A stretch of DNA of 45,485 bases from Diphasiastrum complanatum (GCA_029204225.1 CM055103.1:46520812-46566296); one strand, 5' to 3'; positions 1 to 10,473 are shown, counted from the stretch's first letter. The notes: a model not told the origin generated them from the sequence alone. Translations and numbers: made by a program.

Positions 1-274
1 ACAAGTGAAAAATGCGAAAAATACGACACTGTAATTTTTACTTGTACTTTTCACGATGTTGATTGACTGTGGCAAAAAGACAAAACTATCGGATTTTTTG
101 TAGAGAGCGAAAACCCGACACTGTTATCAAACTCCATGTGATTTTGTAGACTGTATAAAAACACGGAAAAATCTACAGAAGTGGATAAACAAATGGACGA
201 AGATTAAAACCGATTAGTAGGAAGGAAAATAATCCAACAAAGCATTGTCTTTTTCAGATGTTAATTTATGATCT
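1..274. other. Intergenic or retroelement-derived sequence, no gene seen
   Basis: AT-rich stretch upstream of the gypsy pol remnant. No open frame of useful length and no domain motif is visible. It could be decayed gag-protease sequence of the gypsy element that follows, but nothing in it confirms this. Confidence 0.4.
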
Positions 275-1335
275 TCACCTGAGGGCAAAATCTTTAGAAG
301 ACTTAGGGAGGAATATAGTGATATATTCCTTGAGCAGTTGTCTAAAGGTCTTCCCCCCTCTAGGGGAGTCGACCATCACTTAGATCTTCTTTACAATAGC
401 TCTCATGTATCGTTTTTTTCCCACAAGATGAGCCTGAAGGAAGAAGATGAGGTTGTTAGTCAACTTAAGGTGTTATTACGTAAGGGTCATATAGGCCTAG
501 TAAGTGCACTTGGGGAGTTTCTGTTCTGTTAACTAGAAAGAAAGACATAGGTATTCATCTTTATGTCAATTATAAAAAACTTAAAAAAATGACTATTAAT
601 AATCGTTATCCCTTACCTCAAATGGACCACTTTATGGACCGATTGAATGGTGCAAAGTATTTCACCAAATTGGATCTTAGGTCGGGGTACCATCAAATAA
701 GAATTCACGAAGGAGATGTTTTCAAAACTAGTTTTCGTTCTAGGTATGGTCATTATAAACTTTTAGTTTTACCCTTTGGTCTAACTAATGCCTTTCGGCG
801 ACCTTCCAACAGATGATGAACGATATTCTTTGTCCATATCTAGGAAAATTTCTCGTGGTATTTTTGGATGACATATTGATTTATAGTAAGACTTGAGGAG
901 CATGAGGCACATTTGTGTACAGTCTTAAATAATCTAAGGCGGACAAAGCTTTATGCTAAGGAGTCTAAGTGTGAGTTTTTTTAGACAAGACTCAAGTACT
1001 TGGGACATATCGTTTCCGATCGAGGTCTTGAGATCGACTATGATAAAGTCCAAAAAGTTCGTGATTGGCCTATCCTAAAAACCATTAGAGAAGTTAAATC
1101 TTTTTTGGGCTTCATAGGGTTTTTCCATAAATTCATTAAAGACTATGCCTTAATTGCATTGCCTCTAACGAATCTTCATAAGGGAGTTAAGAAAGCCAAA
1201 AGAAAAACCAAAAAACGTAATAAAAAGAAAGTTGGAAGGCGTTCGAAAATCAATCCACCTATTACTTGGTCGATGAACTTAATCAAAGCTTTGAGGCTAG
1301 TGTCTACAACCCTTATCTTACACATAGCGGACCCT
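275..1335 (+). pseudogene. Ty3/gypsy (chromovirus-like) reverse transcriptase remnant
   Basis: Remnant of a gypsy pol polyprotein, whose reverse transcriptase copies element RNA into DNA. It opens with the linker before the RT (LPPSRGVDHHLDL, about 347-385). Next come RT palm motifs NRYPLPQMD and [15 protein letters not shown] (about 600-705), then [16 protein letters not shown] (about 745-790). The catalytic FLDD box is at 861-872 and is followed by a stop (TGA) after IYSKT. Thumb/connection motifs LGHIVSDRGLEID and FLGFIGFFHKFIKDY follow (about 1000-1145). At least three breaks are visible: stop and frame change near 530-588, frameshift near 800, stops near 893 and 980. A lysine/arginine-rich insert sits at about 1186-1245, just before the start of RNase H. 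The frame is cut at about 1335, where copia sequence begins. The LPF/FLDD pattern and colinearity make the class call secure; the lineage is less so. Confidence 0.9.
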
Positions 1336-2707
1336 GTGCAATCAAAGGGATTGGCACAGTTCCTATTTCTCTCTCTACAAATAAGAATGTTCATTTGAGG
1401 ATGTCTTGTTTATTCCATCTATTACCAATAATTTGCTTAGTGTGAGTCAATTACTCAGTAAAGGCCTCAAGGTTGAGTCTGATGGAGATGCTTGTATGAT
1501 CAAAAGAAAGGATGTCTTGATTGGAAAAGATAAAAGGCAAGGGAAATTGTTCAAACTAGATGCTTGTGTTATTGCTAACCAAGCTGGATGTGTTGCAAGA
1601 GAGCAAATAACTATTCAACAGATTTGGCATAAAAGGATGAGACACCTCAACTTCAGGTCATTGGAAGTAATGGCTAGAAAGAAGGTTGTGATAGGTCTTC
1701 CAAGTTTCTTAAGTGGCATCAATCATATTTGTGAGTCTTGTGCTTTGTCTAAGTCACATAAACTACCTTATACTAGATCTACATCTAGATCTACAAAGCC
1801 TTTTCAAGTTGTACATTCCAATATTCATGGAATTACTAAAATTAACAATAGTTGAGCTAAGATGTATGTAACTTTCATTGATGATTTTAGTAGATTTTGT
1901 TAGATCTATCTACTAAAGAGCAAATATAAAGTGTATGATGTCTTTGTTAAGTTCAAAAATGCATTGAGAACCAATTTTTCACAAGGATCAAGTGCTTAAG
2001 AAGTGACAATGTGGCGAGTACATATCTACCAAGTTCAAGGCCTTTTGTGATGAGCATGGGATCAAGAGGGAGTATACAACACCAAGGACCCCACAACAAA
2101 ATGGACTGGCTGAAAGGAAGAATAGGACTTCATGTGAAACTGCTAAAGCCATGAGGTTAAGTGCTAATCTTGACAAACCATTTTGGGATCAAACTTTGTT
2201 GTGTGCCAATTTCTTGTGCAATAGGTGGCCGAGTGCTATTTTGGATGGAAGGACACCTTTTGAGATGCTATTCAAGAGGAGGCCGAGTGTCAACTTTCTA
2301 AGACCTTCAACATTACTCTTGATGATAGGAACAAAGAGGATCCATCTTCAAGAAAAGGTATTTTTGTTGGATATAGTGAGATGAGTAAAGCCTACAAGGT
2401 TTACATTCCTTCTACTAACAAAGTGATTGTTGGAAGATATCATTTTTGATAAGGGGAACATTCCAAAAGTGTCTTCAAGTATTATTGATGATGATGTGGA
2501 TGGATCTAACATTCTTGATGTTTATGTAAAGGATTTACTTTGGATGGTGATGATGAAGGCCCATCATCAAGTCAAAAGCCAAGGAGAACATCAAGAGAAA
2601 GACAAGTACCTTCAAGGCTCACATATGATGAGAAGGGTAAGCAAGTGGAAGTGACTCATTGTGCTTTTCTCACATCTTTTGAATCTTCTTGTGTAGATGA
2701 TGCTATG
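1336..2707 (+). pseudogene. Ty1/copia pol fragment (protease tail to integrase C-terminus)
   Basis: Internal piece of a copia polyprotein, closely related to the copy at 13.5-16.4 kb (the two are colinear, about 14385-15780 of that copy). It begins in the linker after the protease (AIKGIGTVPISLS). The GAG-pre-integrase/HHCC zinc region follows (WHKRMRHLNFRSLE near 1624; CESCALSKSHKLP near 1735). The integrase core starts at FIDDFSRFC (about 1873). A stop replaces the usual Trp near 1903 and a frameshift near 1985-2045 removes the second acidic motif. The glutamate motif AERKNRT is near 2110. The integrase C-terminal region is FWDQTLLCANFLCNRW and later PKVSSSIIDDDVDGSN. It stops just inside the region leading to the RT (about 2707). 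The left edge abuts gypsy RNase H directly. It is a dead fragment lacking gag, protease active site, RT and RNase H. Confidence 0.9.
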
Positions 2708-3134
2708 CAAGAGCTGTTCATATTCATACAGTTTGATGATAAGAAGTTAAGATTATCATAAGCATTTGAATAGTTAGCTCTCTCTCTCTCTCTCAAGCCT
2801 GGGAGCTTGAACACTCTTGAGCATTCTAACTAACTTCTTAGAGTTGTTTTAGAGATTGCTATTGCGCTACTGCAATTCTACAACTAATTATTTGTTTGAT
2901 AATTTTCAATGCTTAATTGTTTGGCTACGTAATCCCTGTAGTACTGGCGATTTCAATGTTCATTACTATAAGTTCAAATGTGATTTTTATCACTATTGTT
3001 TTGTTTGAAATTGATAGGCGTAGTCGTGCATTGTGAAAGAAGAAGATAGTTTATTCCACCATGCACGAAAGCTTTTCTTTCTAGACACTCGAATTATTTT
3101 CATTCGTTTTCTTTTCGAACTAGACCTATCTTCT
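2708..3134 (+). other. LTR-like sequence, no gene
   Basis: No coding potential. A short (TC)n tract lies at about 2778-2794. The part from about 2850 to 3060, ending with gcattgtgaaagaagaag, resembles the stretch at about 23330-23620 (gcattgaagaaggac) in order and composition, as two diverged LTR ends of one family might. The similarity is patchy, so this is a tentative call. Confidence 0.3.
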
Positions 3135-3830
3135 GCTCACCACTTTCCGACATTGTTTTGTGTGATTATCTCCCCATCATGGATTGGCAAGTTCTCAAAC
3201 CAATCATGCTTCCCAGTCATGTGCCTAGTGGCACCTAAATCAATGAACCATCTAGCACCATCATCCACATGAGATGCCAATGTCGATGAGAAGACATTGG
3301 TCTTGTCATCTTCTCCATCATGTTCGACAATATTGCCTTGCTACTTCACGTTTTCTTGTGTGATATCTATTTTTTTTTATAGCACTCTCTAGCCCAATGA
3401 CCTAGCTTGTGGGAATAGTAGTACTTGTCTTTTGTCTTCTTTGACTTTGATGACAATTCTCCCTTCTCCTCATTCTCCTTTTCTGAAATGGGTTTTCTAC
3501 CCTATTGCTTGCCTTTAGCTATCAATGTTTGGTCTTCCTAAGTAGAATACCTTGATTTGACCACTTCACATCTTTGCTCTTCTTGCAACAAGATCCCATG
3601 AAGATCTTTGAAAGTGGACAGTCTCTCCCTTGATGTGATGTCACTCATGAACATTTGCAAGCTTTCCAACATGCCACACTCATCATCGTGTGAAACAACT
3701 CAATGTCTCTTATAGGCTCGCCAATGGCAACAATGACAGCAAGTTGGTCTCTTAGTTCCTTGACCCTAGTGAAGAAGGATCCCAAAATTTTATTGTCCTT
3801 CATTCTTATATATTAATTCTTGACTTCAAA
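3135..3830 (-). pseudogene. Ty1/copia gag-protease fragment
   Basis: Minus-strand remnant of a copia gag (nucleocapsid) and the start of the protease. Reading from 3810 downward, the gag core has the copia pattern ILGSFFTRVKELRDQLA. The zinc knuckle follows near 3390-3425 as HKLGHWARECYKK; its first cysteines are lost (YYYSHK). The protease active-site region is RWFIDLGATRHMTGKHDW (about 3205-3258). The usual Asp-Ser-Gly is altered to Asp-Leu-Gly, which should be inactive. Stops and frame changes occur near 3650, 3530 and 3370. The N-terminal gag is missing: at about 3830 the frame runs into the inverted repeat at 3847. Integrase, RT and RNase H are absent. Confidence 0.8.
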
Positions 3831-3846
3831 ACCATAGCAAGACGTT

Positions 3847-3945
3847 ATGTCCATGTCATGTATGTGAGATTCAGATTAATTCTTGACATGGATAGTCGAT
3901 AATCTAGTGTATAAGATTATTAGTTATGTCATATCATTTCGGGCT
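3847..3945 (-). repeat. 95-bp inverted copy of the repeat at 5436-5530
   Basis: Read on the minus strand, this segment (ctaataatcttatacac, then ctatccatgtcaagaatta and acatgacatggacataac) matches 5436-5530 on the plus strand with scattered substitutions. Each copy also contains a short internal inverted repeat (tccatgtc/gacatgga). It may be an LTR U3 piece or a small foldback element. Confidence 0.65.
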
Positions 3946-5435
3946 TGGCCAGTTTTGTAATTAATAATCTTATGAGGGCCCAGGTACTCTAATTGGACCA
4001 ATGGAACTTTTGCATGGTGATTGATAGTTTTTGTGCAAGAATAGGAGGTCAAATGCTTTTGATAGGATTGGAGGGATCTTAGAGACAATATTCTCTATCT
4101 TTTAGTGATTATATAACATATTATTACTCGTCTATCTTCTCATTGTATTTTCTGATTTCAGAAGCCATGATTCTTTCTTCTCTTGCATTCAATCACCTTG
4201 GCTTATGAGTGAAGTGGTTAGGATTTCAATTAGCCATTTTTTGTTGGTTGGGTGGTTTTGCTCCATAAGTGTCCTTTTGGTTGCATGTAACAAGATCTAA
4301 GGAGATCTTCACTTGGCGATTGTAATAGTGATATCATAGTTAAGGATTACATCAATTAGAAGGTGGAGTCGTAATTCTTGCTTTTTGTAACTTTTTGGTG
4401 GATCTCTTTGTTTTTTGTTTCCAAGTGGCGGAATCGATCTCAAAGTAGGTGGCTCTTCTAATTTTGATGTACTTCCAGCCTATTGGTCATGACTATGGAT
4501 TTCCATAGAAAATGATGGAAATCAATGGACTTTTACGGGTTTTTCAACTAATATTCAAAGTTTTTTCTTGAAATTCATCAAAGCTACTAATCTTGAACGT
4601 TTTCTCATAATTCTACTTGCTGTTTTATAGTCATTATGATTGATTCTAATAATTGCATGCTAGTTGAAAAGTCAAAATTGGCCTAAGATAGTGATTTTTA
4701 GCCAAAAATTGGAGTTTTTGGGCTAGAAATGGGCTATATGAACTATGATTGTCTAAAATTAGAATATTTAGTGCTTGCACATTAGTGAATTATAGTAGAT
4801 GTGGCCTGATTGCTCTTGTATGTGGATTTGATCCACAAGAATTTGCAAAAAAAAATTGAAAATGATAAATAAAACATGGTTTTTTGGTGGTTTTTTCAAT
4901 GTTTTTGGTGATATCCATAAAATCCATTGTTAATATTTTGCATGCATTGTTTAAAATGTATAATGACGTTTTCCTAAGGCTTTCATGAAGTTTTTTTAGC
5001 ATTCAACACCATTAAGAGTCTCAAAAAGTCAAAAACTAGTGTATTTTTGACGTTTTTTTTTAGCTTGAACTCTCAATAGGTGGTCTGAATGCATTGTATC
5101 TTTTTACAAACTGAAAGATATGATGGATTTCCTCTGATTTGAGCCATAATGCACTCAATTTGGAGTTGGGGGCTTAGGCACCAATATCTTGATGTTGTGC
5201 TTGTTGAAGGACTCCATAAATGCAATTTTTGCATAATTTGAGCTTATAATTGCTTTCTGGATCTAATGGAAGCATTTGTGCCTCTCTAATGAACCTTAGA
5301 AGAGTGCTTGTAATCTCTGATTGGATTCATATTGGACTGGACATGGATTTTTTATGATCTCTCCTAGAAAAAGTGTGCTCTCCTACTGCAATTTCAGTCT
5401 GTTACAGCTCGCATGTGTGAAGCCTATGTGGCATG
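3946..5435. other. AT-rich non-coding sequence, no gene seen
   Basis: About 1.5 kb without a convincing coding frame. A TATA-like tatataacat lies at about 4112, and several stretches read like LTR or UTR sequence of decayed retroelements. I see no domain, tRNA or clear repeat boundary. Confidence 0.4.
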
Positions 5436-5530
5436 ATGATGTGGCATGACTAATAACCTTATACATTGGAGTATTGGCTATCCATGTCAGAAATTATTCC
5501 AAATCCCACATACAGGACATGGACATAACA
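5436..5530 (+). repeat. 95-bp repeat, inverted relative to 3847-3945
   Basis: Contains gactaataaccttatacat, ctatccatgtcag and acaggacatggacataac. These align with the reverse complement of 3847-3945. It lies in the upstream part of the candidate LTR that ends at 6271, so it may be U3 sequence. Confidence 0.65.
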
Positions 5531-6271
5531 ATTGGACCAAATTTGGCCCCCTCCACAATTTTTGCACATGGCCTCCACTTTGACCCATGGTCAAACTTTT
5601 TGAATATACCATTTTCAAGCCTCAAGTTTGTGAAATTGTAAGTCATCTATCTTGAAGTTTGGGAGCCCTGTATCAAAACCACTTATTGTACACTTGTAAA
5701 TAAGTGATTAGGCCAAATTTAGAGTTGGATTAGCTCGTAATAGTGTAGGCTACTTACACTTGGCTTGATGGTAGAGGTCTTGATTTTATTTGTCAATTTG
5801 GGCCAATCATAATGCAAGATGCACCAAAATGGTCCAATCATTGTAAGAGGTGCCATGTAAGTGGTCCAATCAAAGTAAGAAAAGATATTAGAGAGGTCCA
5901 ATCATTGTACACCATTTCCACTTTTCATGGATCTCGAGCTACTATGAGTGAGAGTGAGATTGAGTCCACACTTAGTTTTCTGACGAGAGATTTGGAGGTT
6001 TCATGCTCCAACACTTAGATTATTTTTCACATTCTCTCTCTACCCAAGAGTTTGAAGTAGCACTCTCTCTACCCAACAACATTTTTCATCCAAAGTTGTC
6101 TCTCATGTGCGATGAATGGTATGTGATAGATGCTTGTTTTGAGTGCTCTTGCCTTAGATTTTTGGAGCTTTATTGTTTGTATCTTATACAAGATAGATCT
6201 ATGTGCAATCACACACATCTTAGGAGATTATTCACATTGTTTGAGATGTCCTTACACGTGTGAAAATTGCA
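5440..6271 (+). repeat. Candidate 5' LTR (start uncertain)
   Basis: The right edge is supported: the sequence ends ...ttgca at 6271 and two bases later a primer-binding site begins (6274). The U3-like part contains four CCAAT motifs (5801-5904), and an ACACGTGTGA motif sits at about 6254, close to the LTR end. No matching second LTR was found, and the left boundary is a guess based on the repeat at 5436. No element-internal gag follows, so this is an LTR remnant. Confidence 0.45.
5801..5904 (+). promoter_or_regulatory. Array of four CCAAT-box motifs
   Basis: GGYCCAATCA-type motifs occur at 5801 (ggccaatcat), 5831, 5863 and 5895 (ggtccaatca each), spaced 30-32 bases apart on the same strand. 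CCAAT boxes bind NF-Y-type factors in plants. Their position in the candidate LTR suggests an enhancer, which is inferred. Confidence 0.5.
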
Positions 6272-6273
6272 AA

Positions 6274-6286
6274 TGGTATCAAAGCC
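6274..6286 (+). other. Primer-binding site, initiator tRNA-Met type
   Basis: TGGTATCAAAGCC differs by one base from the common plant retrotransposon site TGGTATCAGAGCC, which pairs with the 3' end of initiator tRNA-Met. It lies two bases after the presumed LTR end. Confidence 0.7.
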
Positions 6287-7035
6287 AACCTAAGATTGAT
6301 TGGTATCTATCAAGTGTGATGAGATTTTGGCTTGAAATCTAGTTTTGGAGAGTGCAGTTGAATCTCGATTGCTATCATAGGATTTTTTGGATAAAAATGG
6401 ATCTGAAACACATTGATTAGATCCATGTTGGGTACTGTATGGACTACACCACTCAAACATATGTGGGATCATCAAACTTTGTTTGGTTGGTGTATCTCCA
6501 AGGTAGATCCAAATGTAGAGTGTGATAGCCTGATAGAAAGCTAGTGAAGTCTAGATTGTGTTGCAATTTGTTTGGAAGTTATAGCCATTTGAATAGAGGT
6601 GGGTACGGCACCCAACCTGGTTGGACACATCAAGTTTGACTCATATCTAGCTTGTTTGATAAAAAAAAACTCTTGCTTTTGCTTGCCAATCTTGACCAGG
6701 TGAGATCTAGGTGTGATTTTGAGGCCATAGCCATATAGATTCATGCAAATCAAGTAGATTTGAGTCTTTTGTGATTTCTTTGATCTTTTCACATGTGCTG
6801 CATCTGGATCAACATCTTGTGGTGCTTCATGTGAATAATTTCAGATCAATTAAGATCCAATTCCATAGAATGATCTTGGGTTGGACATAGATCAAATCTA
6901 CCAATCTTGCCAATGTGAAAAAATCAACATCTACTTAATAAAAGATATGTAAATTCACTAAGAACCTGATCAAACATCAAACATCAAACATAAGATATGA
7001 TGAAGTTGTTTTCCATACAAAAACAGTAAGCTATT
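6287..7035. other. Non-coding sequence between two LTR-like segments
   Basis: About 750 bases with no convincing gene. It should be the 5' untranslated or gag region of the element primed at 6274, but no gag motif survives. A minus-strand open frame at 6541-6792 has no recognisable features. Confidence 0.4.
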
Positions 7036-7482
7036 GTATTTCACATGTGTGGATCCGAAAATAACATAAAATAAGCATTCTGCATCCAAAATTGCAAGAT
7101 ATCACCAATATAGTGCACCAATAAATAATAGAACTCAAGGAGAACCATGTATAAGCATGAATGAGATAAGAGAGAGAGAGAATGTCTCTCTTCCCACAAG
7201 TTACATCCTTTTATAACAGGTCCAGACCTAGCTTTGAACTTTGGTTTCCCTCCATAATGAAAAACCTAGCATTAATGAGGACTAGATTCTAATTCAATCT
7301 TGAATCTCTAAAACTTGTGTTCTATAGTTTCCCACACTTTTCAAAAGTGTTTATTCAAATGCTTTTAGACTAATATAACTTTGAAAAGTCAAACTCTAAG
7401 TCTAGTATGAAAATTGGCCTCCATTGCCAAATATACAAATATGACCAAAATAGCAAAACTAGTTGAAATTTTTCACAATCAC
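7036..7482 (-). repeat. Candidate 3' LTR of the minus-strand copia RNase H fragment
   Basis: Lies directly downstream (minus strand) of the RNase H stop. A TATAAAAGG box reads on the minus strand at 7207-7215, followed by a CT-rich leader (about 7168-7180). The presumed end carries ACATGTGAAA near 7040, similar to the end of the LTR at 6271. The boundaries are inferred; no second LTR was found. Confidence 0.4.
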
Positions 7483-7496
7483 TCTTCAACTAGTTT
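7456..7496. repeat. 12-bp perfect hairpin at the coding/LTR boundary
   Basis: Arms AAACTAGTTGAA (7456-7467) and TTCAACTAGTTT (7485-7496) are exact inverted repeats around a 17-base loop. They overlap the end of the RNase H frame and the presumed start of the 3' LTR. Confidence 0.6.
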
Positions 7497-7807
7497 GAGC
7501 ATAGACTTTGAAAACACTCCAAGTGAAGTTCTATGCTTCATGAACAAGTTCTTTCCCAATGCTTTGGTGAAGATATCAACTACACATTCCGTTGAGGACA
7601 CATGTGGAAGCTCCACCTCCTTTGCTATGACTTGCTCCCTCACAAAGTAATATTCCATCTCAATGGTACTTGCTTTTAGCATGAAAGATAGGATTGGTTG
7701 CCAACCTTTGGACTGATAGATTGTCACAAAAGATGATTGGGCCCTATGAAAAATCTAGCAAGTGAAGATCCTTGATCATCCTCTTGATCCATACCATCTC
7801 CTTTAAA
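7479..7807 (-). pseudogene. Ty1/copia RNase H, C-terminal part
   Basis: Minus-strand end of a copia polyprotein; RNase H degrades the RNA template during reverse transcription. From the right it reads KEMVWIKRMIKDLHLLDF, then a stop, then IIFCDNLSVQRLATNPIFHA (the FCDN-S-NP-HA pattern of copia RNase H). After a frame change it continues EMEYYFVREQVIAKEVELP and VVDIFTKALGKNLF, the standard C-terminus. The frame starts abruptly at 7807, exactly where a sequence shared with 16371 begins. It therefore lacks the N-terminal half of RNase H and everything upstream. Curiously, the copia copy at 13.5-16.4 kb ends at the corresponding codon. Confidence 0.88.
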
Positions 7808-7853
7808 ACTGGATCAACTAATTTTGGACTTTGCAATAATCTATTTTTGAATA
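7808..7853 (+). repeat. Terminal-repeat-like sequence X, copy 1
   Basis: The first 22 bases (7808-7829, containing GATCAACTAATTTTGGAC) match 16371-16392 with a single difference. After a short indel the likeness continues (ctatttttgaata versus ctattttttgaatt). It begins exactly where copia RNase H homology stops, as the end of an inserted element would. Confidence 0.65.
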
Positions 7854-8262
7854 CAAACATGATAATTTTCAGATGTAATTATGACAAAACAATATAGAAT
7901 TCACACATGTTTCGAAAGGCTCATGTTGTTTATAAAAAAAATATTCAAAAAATAGCTAACCAATATGAAAATCTTGAAACATAGTATGAATATATCATAT
8001 ATTTTGAAATTCTAATTAACTTGCAACACATAAAACATATATGAAAATACAAACGAAAAAGTACTACATGGTCAATGTAAAAAAATTAACACTTACAATT
8101 TGAATTTATTTACATCTCACATATACATGCGCATCAAAGCAAAGATGGTTTTGCATAAAACAACTACAAGATATCTATATTTATAAAGTGTATTACAAAA
8201 TATATACATGGATTGGCAAATGACCATTACAAAATATTTATATTGATTGAAGCACCAATATG
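7854..8262. other. AT-rich spacer, no gene
   Basis: About 400 bases of AT-rich DNA between sequence X and the stop of the unknown minus-strand frame. If X is a transposon end, this is its 3' untranslated or subterminal region. Confidence 0.4.
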
Positions 8263-10421
8263 CTACGTGTCTTCAATGTGTAAGTCTATATCTACATCAC
8301 ATGTAACATGAGTATTGGAATCATCTGATTCTTCAGAAGATTGACCATCTGAACCAGATTCCAAACATTTTATACTCTCCGTATAGGCTTTAGTAAGATT
8401 TCTATTTTCTGGAGTGTCGATGCAATGTTTCGGCCACCGACATTTAGCAATGGGGCTGCCATATAAGACAGCCGATATAAACAAACTGACTAGTCCAAAG
8501 CAGAGAAGGACTCAACCATTTTGTTTATGCGTTTCCAATGTTTTGCTTTTTTTTATGAGATAGCTTGCACATCACATAATTTTTTGAGCATTTTCCACTA
8601 TCACCAAAACAAAATTTCAAGAACTTAAATATGTTGTACACACATGCACTTATACCGTTTGGCTCCTCTGCATTATATAGAACAAATAGTATGGGTTGCA
8701 GATTTTAAACTACAACATTGCCATGTCTCAAGTGGGTGCCGTTCTCGTAATATCCTTCAAAAACTGAGCATCGTATGTCATGCATTGCCATTAGACTCCC
8801 TTTGATTCCTTTGATGCTTTGCTCCAAGAATAAAACAATGACACATAATTTGTGTTGTGTCATTAGAGTTGTCAAGCAGTGCGTGTCAAGCGGTGCGGCA
8901 CCATTGACGTAAAATTTGACTCCTCTATGCCGCAACAAATGGCTTCTACACCTTTGAAGGTTTTGATTTTACAAAAAAATCTCCATCCATCATTAGAGCT
9001 GCTTGTCAATCTTTGCGCTTTCTATATGTCTTTCTTCACCTTATGTACAAACTGAGTCAATGATGCAGTTATACATGCTTGCAATTTTGTCGACATGCTT
9101 CGGCCGCTGTTTGTTGATGCTCTGATCCAATCATATGCACACTTCTTGTCAATGGTCTTGGATAGAAGTTTGATGCTTTCTTTATTGTACTCTACATTAT
9201 CCAATGAAATAAAAAAAAATAATGACATGCATGAAGCATGTTTCCCGGACCATATTATTTACACCTTCGTCAAAATATGTCTCCTTTTTTTTTTGAAAAA
9301 TAAATCACCATGCAACAAGTTTTTACAAATACGATCGCAGATTACATCGGGAACATATTTCATTGGTCTGAAAAATCTTGTTGTTATTGGAAAGTACTTC
9401 GGCTTCTTTGTAGTGTAGTCCGGTTCTTCATAGGAAATATTACCAGAGACGTAATTTTCATTACTTCTAGGAAGTTATTGAAAGTATCATTCGGGCACAG
9501 TAATATTAAGGTATACTCTTCAAACTTTGCATACAAAGTTTTTAATGGCAATCTTCCTTGCAACGGTCCCGTAATGTCACTACCAATGATGCCACGAAGT
9601 CTTTGATAGAAGGAGGCCATTCTCCTTGTGGTCTCTTGGTCTAATTTTGCTTCTTTAATGTAACAGGGCCGGTCCAAGGAAATCCAAAGCTGTCGAGCAC
9701 ATTCCATTATTTTTGCTAGGCTACTTTTCTTTCGTTTGTTTTTTGGTTCAAACTTCAGCCTGTCGGATTCCAATATATAATGTGTCATGTTCTTGCGTGT
9801 ACATACAAGAACCTCTCCTCGAATATTGCTTTTAATATTTTGTTATGTCTCACTACATGAGGCGCTATCTCGTTACACGCACAACAAAAATGTTGACCTT
9901 GCATAGACAAAAATGTTGAATGGAAGGAATCTATTCTTGCATAGACCATCCAATTTCGAACCTTTGCCGATTTCCCCCTCTTTTGGATACCTCTCTTTAT
10001 ATAAATCTGCAGAATCTATCATATCAAACTTCTTGAATTTTTGAAATGTAGCCAAGAATGTTTCTGGGCTACCAAACAAAATTTCTAAGGTGTCTCCTTG
10101 TTGGAAGTACATTGGTCTTAATGTGACGTTGATAGATGCAGGAGGTGGGCCCTGGGGCTTGGCAACATAATCAAACAACTTTTTTACAAAAGAAATGTCA
10201 AGTCCCCGTTGGTTTGTGAAGAGAGAAGCACGATAAATGTTTCTTGAATCCACTTTATACAAACTTCTTTCCCATACATAGCCAACGTTGTCAACAGAGT
10301 AAGAATCAAGATTGACATTGGTGTCTTCTTCGAACCCTTTGATCTCATCTTCTTTTCTAGAGGACACAACATCCTCGTAATTGCCACACTGCAAGTTAGA
10401 AATATCAATTCTTGGATCCAT
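8263..10421 (-). pseudogene. Unrecognised protein gene, broken; possible transposon protein
   Basis: I do not recognise this family. Coding-like sequence runs on the minus strand from an ATG at 10421, preceded in frame by a TGA. The first block (10421-9873) has a lysine/glutamate-rich start and the phrases RASLFTNQRGLDISFVKKLF and PPASINVTLRPMYFQQGD. A frame change near 9950 leads to a Cys/His cluster, GQHFCCACNEIAPHVVRHN (about 9835-9895), possibly zinc-binding. The next block (9788-9384) has KRKKSSLAKIMECARQLW, then a frame change to YTTKKPKYFPITTRFFRP. Later blocks lie at 9228-9022 and 8938-8705. The last (8484-8263) ends in a Ser/Glu/Asp-rich acidic tail (SDGQSSEESDDSNTH, then DVDIDLHIEDT). 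About 700 residues in all, with at least five breaks; some breaks could be introns. It points toward sequence X at 7808, suggesting X is the 3' end of a transposon encoding it. That is inference. Confidence 0.5.
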
Positions 10422-10473
10422 GGGATTTTGTCCTGCTTCATCAGACTTTTTTCATCAGAACACTTTTTGTCCA

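Noticed and set aside
275-1335. Possible endogenous pararetrovirus (caulimovirus) reverse transcriptase
   Set aside because: The motif order and wording ([27 protein letters not shown], then FLGFIGFFHKFI) fit chromovirus-type gypsy, and no movement or coat protein motif is nearby.
3474-3603. Possible bacterial-type or CRISPR-like direct repeats elsewhere in the window
   Set aside because: No array of regularly spaced identical repeats with unique spacers exists here; the only close repeats are the two-copy duplications listed.
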